From Nageia nagi (Eukaryota; Pinophyta), in contig JBITNC010000001.1 of the NCBI GenBank assembly GCA_050084985.1, positions 78,244,001 to 78,308,000 of the forward strand: a stretch of 64,000 bases of DNA, written 5' to 3'. Shown here in pieces: positions 35,960-47,497 of this stretch. The translations under genes and the position numbers were made by a program. Position 1 is the first letter of the stretch. Each line of letters opens with the position of its first letter. Under the pieces are notes generated by a model, which saw only the letters and a program-made list of their open reading frames with translations, did not search any database and was not told the DNA's origin.

Positions 35960-36960
35960 CTATCACAAAGTTGTAATTTTATTTGATAAGTTTATTGATT
36001 TTATTTTAAAATCAAATATACTATATTAAATTCATGAACATTGAATTTTTTTATCAAAAGCTCCTTTGATATGATTTTGATAAGTATGTAGATGCTCTAA
36101 TGCATTAACTCTTATTTCATCTAGAAGCAATAATTGATCTAATCTCATTTGATGAGATGCTTCATTTGTGATTTAATATTGTAAGGTAATTTGTAGAGAG
36201 GGAATTTCTATTTCCAAGGGTAGCACTACTTTTTCCCCATAAATTAAGGAAAATGAGGTTTCCCTAGTAGGATTTTGAATACCAGTTTGATATGCCCATA
36301 ATGCATGTGGAATTCTTGCATGCCAATCTTGGTGGGAATCATCAACAATTTTTAATAAAATATTACAAATGGTTTTATGTGTGGCTTTAGCTTGGCCATT
36401 TCCTTGAGGATAGTAAGGCATCAAGAAACTTAATCAGATATGATATCCTTTACATAAATTTTATACTTCCTTATTTTGATGTTTTTTTCCATTATCAGTG
36501 ATAATTTGAGTTGGAATTCCAAAATGATATATAATGTAGTTTTGTATGAATTCAGCTATATTTGATTCTTTTTTTGAAATCATGGGGATGGATTCTAACC
36601 ATTTCATAAAATATTCCATAGCAGTTATTATAAACTTATGACCTTTTGAATAAATAGAGAATATTTGACATATTAAATCTAGTTCACATATTGAGAATGG
36701 ACATAATGATTGCATGGGTTGTAATGTATGTGAAGGTTCATTAAATATATTGGCATGTTTTGATATTTAACACACTTTTTAAAATATTCCATACAATCAC
36801 ATTCCATAGTAGGCCAGCAGTATCCCATACCCATTAATCATTTTGTAATTATGGAATCACTAAAATGTCCTTTGCAAATTCCATCATGTGTACATGAAAT
36901 ATTGATTTGTGAATCAACCCATTCTAAGCATCTAAGCAATATCTTGTCAAAATCCCTATG
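35960..36960 (-). pseudogene. D1 integrase, Tat type
   Basis: On the minus strand: a zinc-binding HHCC-like region with GYCWPTMECDCMEY (36800), a core with ITAMEYFMKWLESIPM (36600), ITDNGKKH (36480; the expected DNG motif is kept) and MPYYPQGNGQAKATHKTI (36390; the third acidic residue reads Lys where Tat elements have Glu). The tail HALWAYQTGIQNPTRETSF and EIEIPSL is typical of Tat. The frame is broken by stops and a small shift near 36425. Confidence 0.88.
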
Positions 36961-37199
36961 GTATAGAACATCTCCTATCATGCAATAACGAAAAGCTTTT
37001 ATATTAAATGCTTTCCTAGATTTTTTAAAGTCTTTAGTTAATATCCCATCTCTTAGGAATTTGAATAATTATGTATACCATAAAATTTTATCTTCCATTG
37101 CAATGTCTAGGACTACATGTTCAACTTCATTTGATTCTATTGAGGATTGAGTGATTTGAACAATCTCAATAGGGATCATTTTTTTATTAGGGTTTGTGA

Positions 37200-38960
37200 A
37201 CATGAAAGATCCAATGGAAGCCATAGCATCAACAAACCTATTAGTTGACCATGGTGCTGCTTCTAGATTGTATTTTTCAAAAGATGATAGAAGATTATTT
37301 ACTAATCTCTTATATTTTTACAACAAAGACTCCTTACATTGGAAGATTTATTTGACTTAGTTTATGATCAATAATGAATCACCAATCAATTTAACTTTTC
37401 TTAATTTTAATTTTATAGTGGTTTTAATATCTAAGATTAAGGCTTCATACTCAACATTATTGTTTGTGCAAGGAAAGTTAAGCTTAAAAGAATAGGGTAT
37501 GGGAACTCCTAAGGGTCTAATGAACATGATACTTTCACCCTCTCTTTGTTCACATCTTTACCCATCAAAATATATTACCATATCTCAATCTTCTATAGAT
37601 TCCATGAGAATTTCCATTTCATCTAATTAGAATACATATTCATTTGGTAATTCTATGATGAGTGGACTATCATTAGGTAATGGTGTTTTAGCAAGATAGT
37701 CAACTATGACTTGTCCTTTGATTGATTTTTGACTTATGAAGAATAAGTCAAATTTAATTAAATGCATAATCCATTTAGATGTTCTTGCATTTTGCTAAGT
37801 CTTATTCATCATGTATTTCAAAGGATCTACTTTAGTAATTACATACATAGTATGGTTTAGCATGTAATATCTTAATTTTTTGGTTACAATACTACCACTA
37901 AACACAACTTTTCCAAATATACGTATTTAATCTCATATACAACCAAAGTTTGAATAAGATAATATATTACTTATTCTTTACTATTCTCATTCTTTTGGAA
38001 AATCATGATTCATAAGGCTATTTTTGTGGTGGATATATAACAAGAATGGTTCTCCAGACTTAGGTGGTACTAGAATAGGTGATGAAAGAAGATAGTGCTT
38101 TATTTCATCAAATGCTTCTTGTTGTTCATTTCCTAGTGAAATGTAATCCCTTCTTCAAGAGCTTGTTGAAAGGTTTCCATTTGTATAACAATTGAGAAAT
38201 AAAATATCTTATGGATTGTAAATTACCCTATAGGTTTTGTAATTATTTTATATTTGAGGGAGGTAAAATATTTGTTATTGCTTTTATCTTGTTAGGATCT
38301 ATTTCAATTCCTCACCTAGAAACAATGAAACTTAGTAATTTTCCATATGTTAGCCCAAAAACACATTTCTTTGGGTTCAATTGGATCTTATATTCTAGTA
38401 ACCAATCAAATATTTTGATGAGCACTTTAGGATGATTTTCCTATGTTTTTGATTTAGCCAATATGTCATCTACATAATCCTCTACAATTTCATGCATGTA
38501 ATTATGGAAGATGTACATCATAGCTCTTTTATAAGTAGCTCCAACATTTTTCAATCCAAAAGGTATTACTTTATAATAGAATGTTCCCCAAGGTGTTATC
38601 AATGTGGTTTTATGTAGGTATTTTGATGCTACTTTAATTTGATTATTTATTAAAAACCCATCCATGGGTGACAAAATTTTGTCTTGTAGTTGAATTGACC
38701 AAGCTATCTACGTTTGGTAGGGAAAACTCATCTATAAGGTATGCTTTGTCTAGTTCTCTAAAGTCTATGCATATTCAAATTTTCCTAGTAAATTTCTTAA
38801 CTGGTACCATATTAGAAAACTAATCAAAAAAATCAATGGGATGAATAAAATTAGCTTCCAAAAGCTTTTGCAACTCTTCTTTTACCATTAGGAAAATTCT
38901 AGCATGCATTTATTATAGTTTTTTTAACAGGTTTTGCACCCTCCTTTATACCAAGATTAT
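37200..38960 (-). pseudogene. D1 reverse transcriptase and RNase H domains, Tat type
   Basis: RT signs: FRELDKAY at about 38740, then TPWGTFYYKVIPFGLKNVGA (38560) and EDYVDDILAKSKT (38460), with the YVDD catalytic motif intact. A diverged RNase H segment follows. At 37370-37480 a second RNase H block reads NNNVEYEALILDI and LIGDSLLII, the archaeal-type RNase H that marks the Tat lineage. Many stops interrupt the rest. Confidence 0.85.
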
Positions 38961-38966
38961 GTACTA

Positions 38967-40127
38967 CTAAATTTGGATCAAGTCTAGGTATATCAACATA
39001 TGACCATGAGAATATCTCCTATTTTTTTCTAGTATTGTAATGAACTCTTTTGTTTTGATTTTAGTAAGGCATTTTCCTAAATAAATGATTTTATGGTTGC
39101 TAGGTTCATCACTTAAGTCAAACTCAATGTTTTCTTCAATTAACATGTGAGATCTTTCCTCCAATTGGTTGGGTATTGGAATCCAATTATTATCATTTGT
39201 ATTATATTCTTCATCCTCACCTTCATACTGATATTCTAAAGTAGTATTAATATCCAAATCTAAGGTTTGTAAGATTGCATCTATGTATTTGAAATCCTAG
39301 ATTGTAAGTTGTTTAGGAATCAGTGTAAAATCTATAGTTTCTTCATGTACCAAAAAGTACAAGGAAGAGCTACTTGAAGTTTTTGAGCCTATTATCTCAA
39401 ACTCATCAAACTCACCACTTCCATACCAATCAAATTTTATTTTATATGTAGGTTTATCACATATTTTCATGATTACCACCATATTAATTGATGTTTTTAA
39501 AAATAATTCTCCTAAGGATAACATTCTAGACTCCACATCATCTTGATTTGTCATCCATTTAGATGTTTCAAATAGATTTTTATATGTTTTGGGTTTTGGT
39601 TCTAGTTCAATTATCTTGCAACCAGATACTCCTTGGTTTTTGTTCCTATAACCTAATCCTAACTTACCACTAGGAAATTGACAATGAATATCAATGGTGT
39701 ACCTAGGTCCTTGTTCAAGTCATCCTAAACCTTGTCCTTTACACTAAAACTTATCAAAGTATCTTTGGATGAATGATCTTACATCTGATGAAAAGTATTC
39801 TAATGAATTATAAAAAATAACTTTATTGGATTGAGGTAAAGGGAGGATAGGTGGTTCTATTGGACCATGATATACAAAAAGTGTTTGATTAGGTAACTTC
39901 TCTAGTGGTATTAATTTTCCTACTACACTAGGAGACTGTTTAGGTCTTCCTATTTCTTGAGTTGTAGGAATATTAAAAATGACATTATCAATGGTAAATT
40001 CTCCTATTCCATTATTTCTTAATCTTATAGTCATAGGATAGATATTATATGGTTCATATTTTATCATACTATCATTATTCAATGTATTCATGCGACAAGA
40101 TGTTTTTGATGATGAATCTTTACTCAC
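38967..40127 (-). pseudogene. D1 region between protease and RT
   Basis: Three open stretches (39744-40127, 39297-39554, 38967-39257) cover the linker. The last ends in a Tat pre-RT signature, KIIYLGKCLTKIKTKEFITI. An acidic run, EYQYEGEDEEYN, precedes it. No enzyme motif is seen; it is polyprotein linker. Confidence 0.6.
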
Positions 40128-40429
40128 TTCATCTAGCCTTCATGCTCTTTCTTCCCATGTTTGCTTTTATAGGAGTGTCAATTTTATTTTTTAGTAATGG
40201 AACCTCATTAATATTTGGTGTATAGGGTATTTCAAAATCAACAAGATGTTTTCCTTATAATTAACTTGAATAAGTTCCCTTTTTATCAATATTTTCTATT
40301 GATAACTTTTTAGGAACTATAGGCGATGTAAAATAATGAGTAGAAGGTAAAGCAGTTTCTCCTGAAAGATGGGTATAATTGTAATAAGAATATGGATTTT
40401 CATATCTAAATACATAATGTATCATCCCA

Positions 40430-40910
40430 TCATGCATGTGTTTTGGGTAGTTGTAAAATGTTTATAGGACACATTGCATTTCTCTAATCCAAGGTCTCCC
40501 TAAGAGTAGGTTGTATTGCATTATATTTCCTTCAATAACTTGCAATAATGTTTATACTATTTTAGATCCCATAGTAATAAACAATGAGATAGATCTCATT
40601 TTTGAGAACAAAGCATCATTGAAAGCTATTAATTGTAAAGAAGGTGCACATATATGCAAAAAGGGATATTCAAGTTCTTATAGGCTATTGTAGAAATGAT
40701 ATTTATTGCAAAATCATCATCTATTAATATCCTATTAAAACCCTCCCATATATCTTGGATACAATATGTAATGGGGGATCTTGACCTTGTAAATGATTTA
40801 ATTACCTAACTTCATGATCATGGAAGGAAATAGTGGATTTTTGGCTTATATTAATATTTCCCACAAAATACATAAAGCTTTCATGGTTATTAATATCTAG
40901 TTTGATTATT
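40430..40910 (-). pseudogene. D1 protease region
   Basis: The Tat protease tail LLGRPWIREMQCVL is at about 40490, followed by NYPKHMHDGMIHYVF. The catalytic Asp-Ser/Thr-Gly is not clearly readable. Stops break the frame. Confidence 0.65.
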
Positions 40911-41299
40911 TGCAACAATTGGTTTATAGCTTCTCTATGATCTTTGGATTGTTGTAGTAACTCAAATAAAGACATATTTACTTATGTGTTTCTCAATTGA
41001 TGTTGTAAAGCTCCTTTTACTGAAACCTTAGTAGGTTGAGGTCTAGGTATATTGGTTTTTACAATACCATCATTTATTTGATTATTAGGAATATCAACTT
41101 GCCTTCTTTGCACCATTTGGGATCTTGTGGTTATGCTTACCATAGCAAAAAAAGTAGAAACATATTGAAATTCTTTATCTGTTACTTGATTTTTGTATGT
41201 ATGTAATGCTATTGTATTAGCTTGATGTTTAGGAAGGGAATTTTGATATATTTCTAGATTTTGATTTGGGATAGTCAATGGGTTATCTACCTATAATCT

Positions 41300-43602
41300 C
41301 CCTTGACCAATCAAATCTTGAACCTTATGTTGTAATGTTCTACATTTTTTTGTAGTATGACCCTTTGGATGATGGTAATGAAAATAATCATTCTCATTAT
41401 ACCATTTACTATCTCTTGCATCTAGTATTTCAAATTGTATTTCTAAGTAATGTAATCATTTGATGGTCCATTAAGTTTTTCAAAATATCATAAAGTGATT
41501 CAGTCAAAGGACTAAACTTTCTAAGAGGCGGCCTAGAGTTTCTTCCCTCTTTTTGTGGAACGTGTATGTTTTGTATAGGGTTTGTTTTTCCATATTTAAG
41601 ATAAGAAACTTTATTAGTAGGCATTGGTTTTGATTATTATTCTACCTAAATCTTATTTCTAACATAAGGTTCTTTACTTTTACCTTATAGTTCTCCATCC
41701 TAGATTTTAGCCTTTTCAATTATAATAGCTTGAGATATTGCTTCCTCAAATGTCTTGTGTTTTTGAATCAATAAGGTACTAGTTATAAATATTAGATAAC
41801 TTTGACTAAACATTTTTACTATTTCTTCTTTTTATAGAGTATAAGACATACTTGTCAAAATCATCCTCCATATTGAAATAAATTCTATGACTATCTCATC
41901 CTGGAATTGTTGCAATCTTGTGAGATTAGTTATGGAAGTTTTATCTTTAATGTTTATTCTAAATCATTTTAAGAACAAATTAGCTAATTGTGCATATGTT
42001 GTGATGCTATACTCAGTTAAGTTATTATACCAATCCATTGCTTTCCAACAAGTGTCATAGGAAAGATACACAACATCAAAGCATCCTTATTGGAAATTAC
42101 ATAACTTGAATATTTAAATCATCTTAGATGTTCTTTAGGATCCTCCTTTCCTTTAAAAGATTCAATTTTTGGAATTTCAAATTTGAAAGGGATATCTATC
42201 TTAGGAACACTTGGGTGTATGGGCTCATTACAAATTGTTTCATAAGAGACTATATGCTTATTTTGTTGGTGTAACATCCTTTCAATTTCTATTAACCTTT
42301 CATCAAATTCATTATTTGGTTGCATATGCATGATAAGATAATTATTACCTCTATTTACCTTCCCTTTGTTCATTTGTTGAAAATTATTGGTAAGTTCTTT
42401 CGAAAGGTGTTAGATCACCATAATAATTTCTATTATATGGTGGATAAAGTAGAGGAGGTTAATGTGGAGGGAACTATTATTTCCCCTATTGATATAAAGG
42501 TGTAGCATTATGAAATTTTTGAACTTCATGTCTAGGCCAAGGTAAAGGGGGTCTTGGAGGTTGATGTTTCTCATGTGATAACTCCCTTTTTTAGGTAAGC
42601 GAAGGTTTTGATTTTTGTTATTTTTATGACCTTGAGGAGACAAGGATCTTGCTCTAGATGGAAACTTCCTATTATCTGATATTTTTTTATTAGTTCTATT
42701 ATGAATTTGGGTTTGAAAATTTTGTTTGTTAGATTACCCTATTGATGTTTTACTTTGATATGCATGAAATACAGGTTGTGTTTGTAAATACGGACTTTGC
42801 CCTGATATTCTAGGTTGATTTGGTTTCTATATATCTAGATTATATAGAATAATTTGTTGGTTGGTATAAAGCTATTTTAATTCTAATTTGGTATAGACAC
42901 ATAAATGGTATCTCTTATACCTTTTACCTTGAAGGATCAAGGTTTCCTTTATGTCTTTATTTGGGAATTCCATGACTAGTCCTAGGGCTAGTATGGGTAG
43001 TACTAGGATCCATGTAACTCATAATAGAAGAAGAGTAACTAGTTCTAGGAGTAGGTGTGTTTGTTTTTAGAATATGATAAGCATAATTATATACCCTATC
43101 ATCATTTCTTAATTCAAGTATTAGAGTAGTTGTATGTATCAAAATTCTATCATCAAATTTGTCCATCCTTTCTAGAGATGGTGGAAGGTGCATAATCATT
43201 TAATCTTATATAGGATTGAACAAGATTTCCATATGGTAGATAATATGTAACATGATAATACATAGGTTTAAAATAAACCTTGTGTAATATGGGATAATAT
43301 TAATGCATTTATAATGGTGTAATAGTCCTTAAAATGATCTCTTCTTCATTACCTATTGGTGTATCTTTTGCTATATAAGTTAAATCTAATGGAATATTAT
43401 GAGCATGAGAGGAATGAGGAATATTTAACTATGTTAAATGTTTTCTTACTTCATTTAAAGTATAATATATCTATCAAGGAGTTCCTCTCCTTGATACATC
43501 TCTACTAGACCTATGAGACCTATGACTAGGTTGTCTCTCTTGGTAGGTTTCATCATAAGGCTCTTGTTGTTGATGAGCCATTTGAGAATGAGTGCTAACC
43601 AT
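41300..43602 (-). pseudogene. gag: D1 gag, Tat lineage
   Basis: ATG at 43602 opens MVSTHSQMAHQQQEPYDETY, an S/R-rich start with two early stops near 43490. The capsid region includes KIDIPFKFEIPKIESFKGKE at about 42150, the Tat-type match to a D/E-P-x-x-H-L motif (DPKEHLR). The zinc knuckle is near 41360-41400 as YHHPKGHTTKKC, the plant gypsy type. Several open segments are in different frames, so it is broken. Confidence 0.78.
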
Positions 43603-44270
43603 TCTCTTTTGTTTTTTGGAATTTTAGAATTTTTAATTTTTTTTTATGTAAACAAGAAATAAAAGAAAATAAAAATTGTTCATAGTAATTATGTTTTTAT
43701 TTTTGATTTATATTATCGAGAAAATAAATAAATGCACAAATAGCCTATTTATAAACTCACCTTTTCGATGTGATTATCTTATCTAATTTTGTTTATAAAT
43801 TAAATTAATTTCTCTTAAAAGTGATGAGAATTATTTATTTTATTCTTGTTAAGTTTTCTTAGGTTATTTTTTCTAGTCAAATGTTTAAACAATGGTAAGC
43901 TAGAATTCTATAAGTAATTTATGGCGAAGTATTAGCTTGGTACTTAAGGTGGTCCCATTAGTGCAATAGGGATTGAGGAATACTGCTAAAGACTATCTTG
44001 ATAGTGGAATCCAAGCATAGCCTCCTTATTTATAATTGCCTAGTGGAAAGTGACAACTTTTATCATAGAACTTGATATTCATCTCCAAGTTTGGCTCTAC
44101 GACTTATGGTGTGATAACTACATACATGTCCTTTAATTATGTCAACATTTAATGTGGAAAAATTTCATATCTTATATATGTCAACATAACTACATACATG
44201 CTCTTTAAATATGTTTTATTTAACGTGGAAAAATTTCATACCTTTGAACTTCATTTTGATATGATAAGAC
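43603..44270 (-). other. D1 leader, gag side, with two copies of a repeat
   Basis: Noncoding. Near 44110-44250 two similar blocks contain acatacatg(t)c-tttaa-tatgt, then tttaa(t/c)gtggaaaaatttcata. A third block lies across B1 at 57235-57290, which independently shows that 44270 and 57170 were once adjacent. Confidence 0.7.
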
Positions 44271-45141
44271 TGTTAACACATAAAAATGAATTTTTCTTTT
44301 TAAATCAATAAATTAATGAAAATATGCTTGGTCTAAATATATGTCTTGAATGTCTTAAAGTGATAATATCAATGTTTGTATTGAATATGAATTTTATAAT
44401 GATTATCTTGAATATTGCATGGATTATCTTGAATATTACATGGATTACCTTGAATATTGCATGAATTATCTTGTTTATTGGTGTGTTTATCTTAAATGTT
44501 GTGAATTAGCCTTGTTTATGTAGATGCATGCTGACCCATGGGTTGTATTATCTATTATCTATACAAATAAGGGATCTAATAGTAAGTCCACATATCAAGG
44601 ATACACACGATCTCGCATATGGTCTTGTAGTGGCAACCCCTTAAGGTATCTCTTGGTACCGCCTACAAGGTTATGGTTTGTGTACTTCCTTTCGCGAGCT
44701 ATCCTGACATCTATGATCTATTCTGATATCACACTGCTATCTAAGACATCTGTATTGAAGTTCTAGACTTGATTTAGAGGTCAAAAATCATCAAATGAAG
44801 GTCATCGGTTCTCCTTTATGAACCAAGAACACCCAATGCTCTATTATCTCTGAAATAGACTACCTGTGGTCCTCTTTTTGCATCATTCATAGGTCACTAT
44901 GTTTTTGAGGAGTAGTTCATCATCAGTACATTGCCAACATCTTCATCTTTTGTGGTCAGGTACATTCCATGAGGTAAGTATACAAATTACAATCTTATTT
45001 GGTATAATTACATTTTTGAATCGGTTATCTTATTCATTGCTATTAAGAATAAATTACTATCCATAGCTCAAATACAGATATATTGGGTTTGTAAATATTT
45101 ACCTATTTATTTATTTGCATGCTCAATTTTATTTGTAAACA
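44271..45141 (+). repeat. B1 5' LTR
   Basis: 871 bp, TGTTAACACATAAAAATGAA ... TTTGTAAACA. It matches 56323-57169, with more differences than the LTR pairs of A or C, so B1 is older than both. It contains one diverged copy of the AGGACCACC motif at 44857. Confidence 0.92.
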
Positions 45142-45159
45142 TTTGGTGAACCCGATGTG
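45142..45159 (+). other. B1 primer-binding site
   Basis: TTTGGTGAACCCGATGTG directly follows the LTR and matches the B2 site. It is not the tRNA-Met type. Confidence 0.65.
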
Positions 45160-46873
45160 AAACATGCTTGTTAATTAAAAAATGGACAAAGATATAGATG
45201 AATTTTCAGATTATTCTTCATTAGTTCAATCATCACCTAAGAGGAAAAGAAAAACATGGAAAGGAATAGAGCCAACTAGGAAAAGTGCTAGACTAAACAA
45301 AGAGAGTGTTCCTTGGATTATCAAAGATAAACTTCCGGATGAGGAATCCTATCATGGAGATTCTGAAGATAATGATAGTTTCGATGGTGAAACCCTAGAA
45401 AATATTAGCCAAATGTTCGAAAAGGATTTGTCAATAACCGTGTACTGACCTAACAAATTTAATAGTTGGAACCTTACTGAAGAAAAACTTAGGTTAGTGC
45501 AATAGTTTATGAAAGATTTTGGGATGTTCTACAAATTTGCTACAGACACTAGCATAGCATACTTTTTCCACTACCTATGGAAATTCAAAACTACAAACAA
45601 TCTCACATCAATCATTAGAGCATCTTTTATCAAACCAACTTTGACTATTATAGAAGACCATGAGAAATTTTACGTTCCATAATTTAACCAACGAATTTCC
45701 ACTCCTAGGGATATTAAATCAAATATTTGTGGATCTATGTCATCTCTAACCCTCATTGAATATGTGAGAAATCATGAGATAATAATGCAAGAAGAAATGA
45801 ATAATGAGTATTTAGATGAAGAGGAAGTGGTATATTTTGATGAAGAATCAGATGGTGAGTTAGAGATGGAGCTTGAAATGGACCCTATAGCATAGAGACT
45901 GGTTGATGCATACCCCTATTGGTCAGATCAAGAAAAAGAGATTAAAGAAGTAGAAGTAAGAAAGGTCATCAATAAAGGATCTTATCAGAAGTCACAATCA
46001 TGCATAAAAGAGATGATCATAAAAGAATTAGAGAAGCAACTAGTATAGGAATGGAGGGAACAGAATTTAAGATTCACCCCAGGACCATCAGACCATGAGA
46101 AAGGAGAAGAGATAGAAGGGTGTAAAACTCCAAAAGAGAAGTCAGATCAGGATGACACAAGGCAAAGAGAGATAGTAGAACAAAGAATGGCACAGCTTTA
46201 AGCAATGGTTGAGCAGCTCAAAAAGCTAACATTGTTACATGATGAAAAAGCAAATAAATATTTAACAAAAAATCATCCTCTTTGTATAAGAATTAGAAGA
46301 AGAACATGGGAAGGTGAAGACATCAAATTCAGAAAGTATGATGATATAAGTGATCTGAGGATGCACATCATGATTTTTGAGGAGGCAGCTTGTGGTCACC
46401 TTCATGATGCGGACATGTTGGCTAGGTTATTTTAGCTCAGTCTAGGAGAGGAAGCTTTAGAATGGTTTTATTCCCTAAAGGAACAAAGTATCACTAGCTA
46501 TGGATAGTTAAGATAGGAGTTCTTGGATCGGTATCAGCACAGTATAAAGAAAAAACCTGCCATCATGGATTTGGCTAGAATGAGACAAGGGAAGAACCAA
46601 TCATTTGAAGAGTTTATGGCAACTTGGAAGAAAGTGGTGACATACATAGAGTTAAGTGAAAAAGAGTTGAAGTAAATGTTGATAAAGTCACTAAGGGATG
46701 AGGTGATACTCGAATGTTTTAATTATCTAGAACAACCCCTTACAGAAATGATCCTATCCATGATTCGAAAAGAGAGACATTTGATGAAAATCAGTTTATG
46801 GGGCATAAGAAAGATGAAAAACTAATACCAACCAAAGTGATAGCTACAGTTGTAGCAACCAAAGAGTCACAAG

Positions 46874-47419
46874 TGTTAGAAAATGGAGACTACAACTGGC
46901 TAGAAAATAGAAAGTAGTTTTTTTCTGTTTAACACCAAATTTTAGTTGCCAAGAAGCCATGACACCTGGTTATCATTTATAGAAGGGTTGGGGGTTACCT
47001 AATGACCTTCTTGATACAACTTGGGTTTAAGTTGGGTTAGTTTGTACCTATAAATAAGAGGCTTGAGTTGAGGCATGTAGTATTGTAGTTTTGATAGCAA
47101 TTGTGAAGTAGATTGTGATTGTTGAGAGAGAGAGATTGTAGTGAGGTTTTGTTGTAACTCCAAAGTGAAGATTGTAGCAAGGTTATGTTGCTGGTTTATT
47201 ACTTGGAGGACTTTGAATAATGATATACACAAGGGTTGAAAGCTTCTCCGTGGATGTAGCCTACATTGGGTGAACCACGTTATCTCTTGTGTCTCTCTTT
47301 GTGTGATTAATGTTCATGGTTATTTGATTTCAGTAGTATGCTTTGAATGTTGTTTCTTTTGCTAAGGAGTAAGAGAATTATTGATGCTCTTGCTTATATA
47401 AACTTATTTAATCCTAACA
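46874..47419 (+). repeat. C 5' LTR
   Basis: TGTTAGAAAATGG ... TAATCCTAACA. The TATA box TATAAATA is at 47049-47056, and a GA repeat (gagagagaga) lies downstream at about 47126. It provides promoter and polyadenylation signals. Confidence 0.97.
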
Positions 47420-47421
47420 AG

Positions 47422-47433
47422 TGGTATCAGAGC
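47422..47433 (+). other. C primer-binding site
   Basis: TGGTATCAGAGC, an exact match to the initiator tRNA-Met 3' end, two bases after the LTR. Confidence 0.95.
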
Positions 47434-47497
47434 TTGTTGTTGTGTTGGGATTTTATTGGTGAATCTTGTGTGTAGATTGGAAACCAGGAAGAGCACT

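Noticed and set aside
44524-44766. Open frame in the B1 LTR, also at 56555-56803
   Set aside because: It lies fully within LTRs and is shared only because the LTRs are copies. No domain, and the start region is promoter-like.
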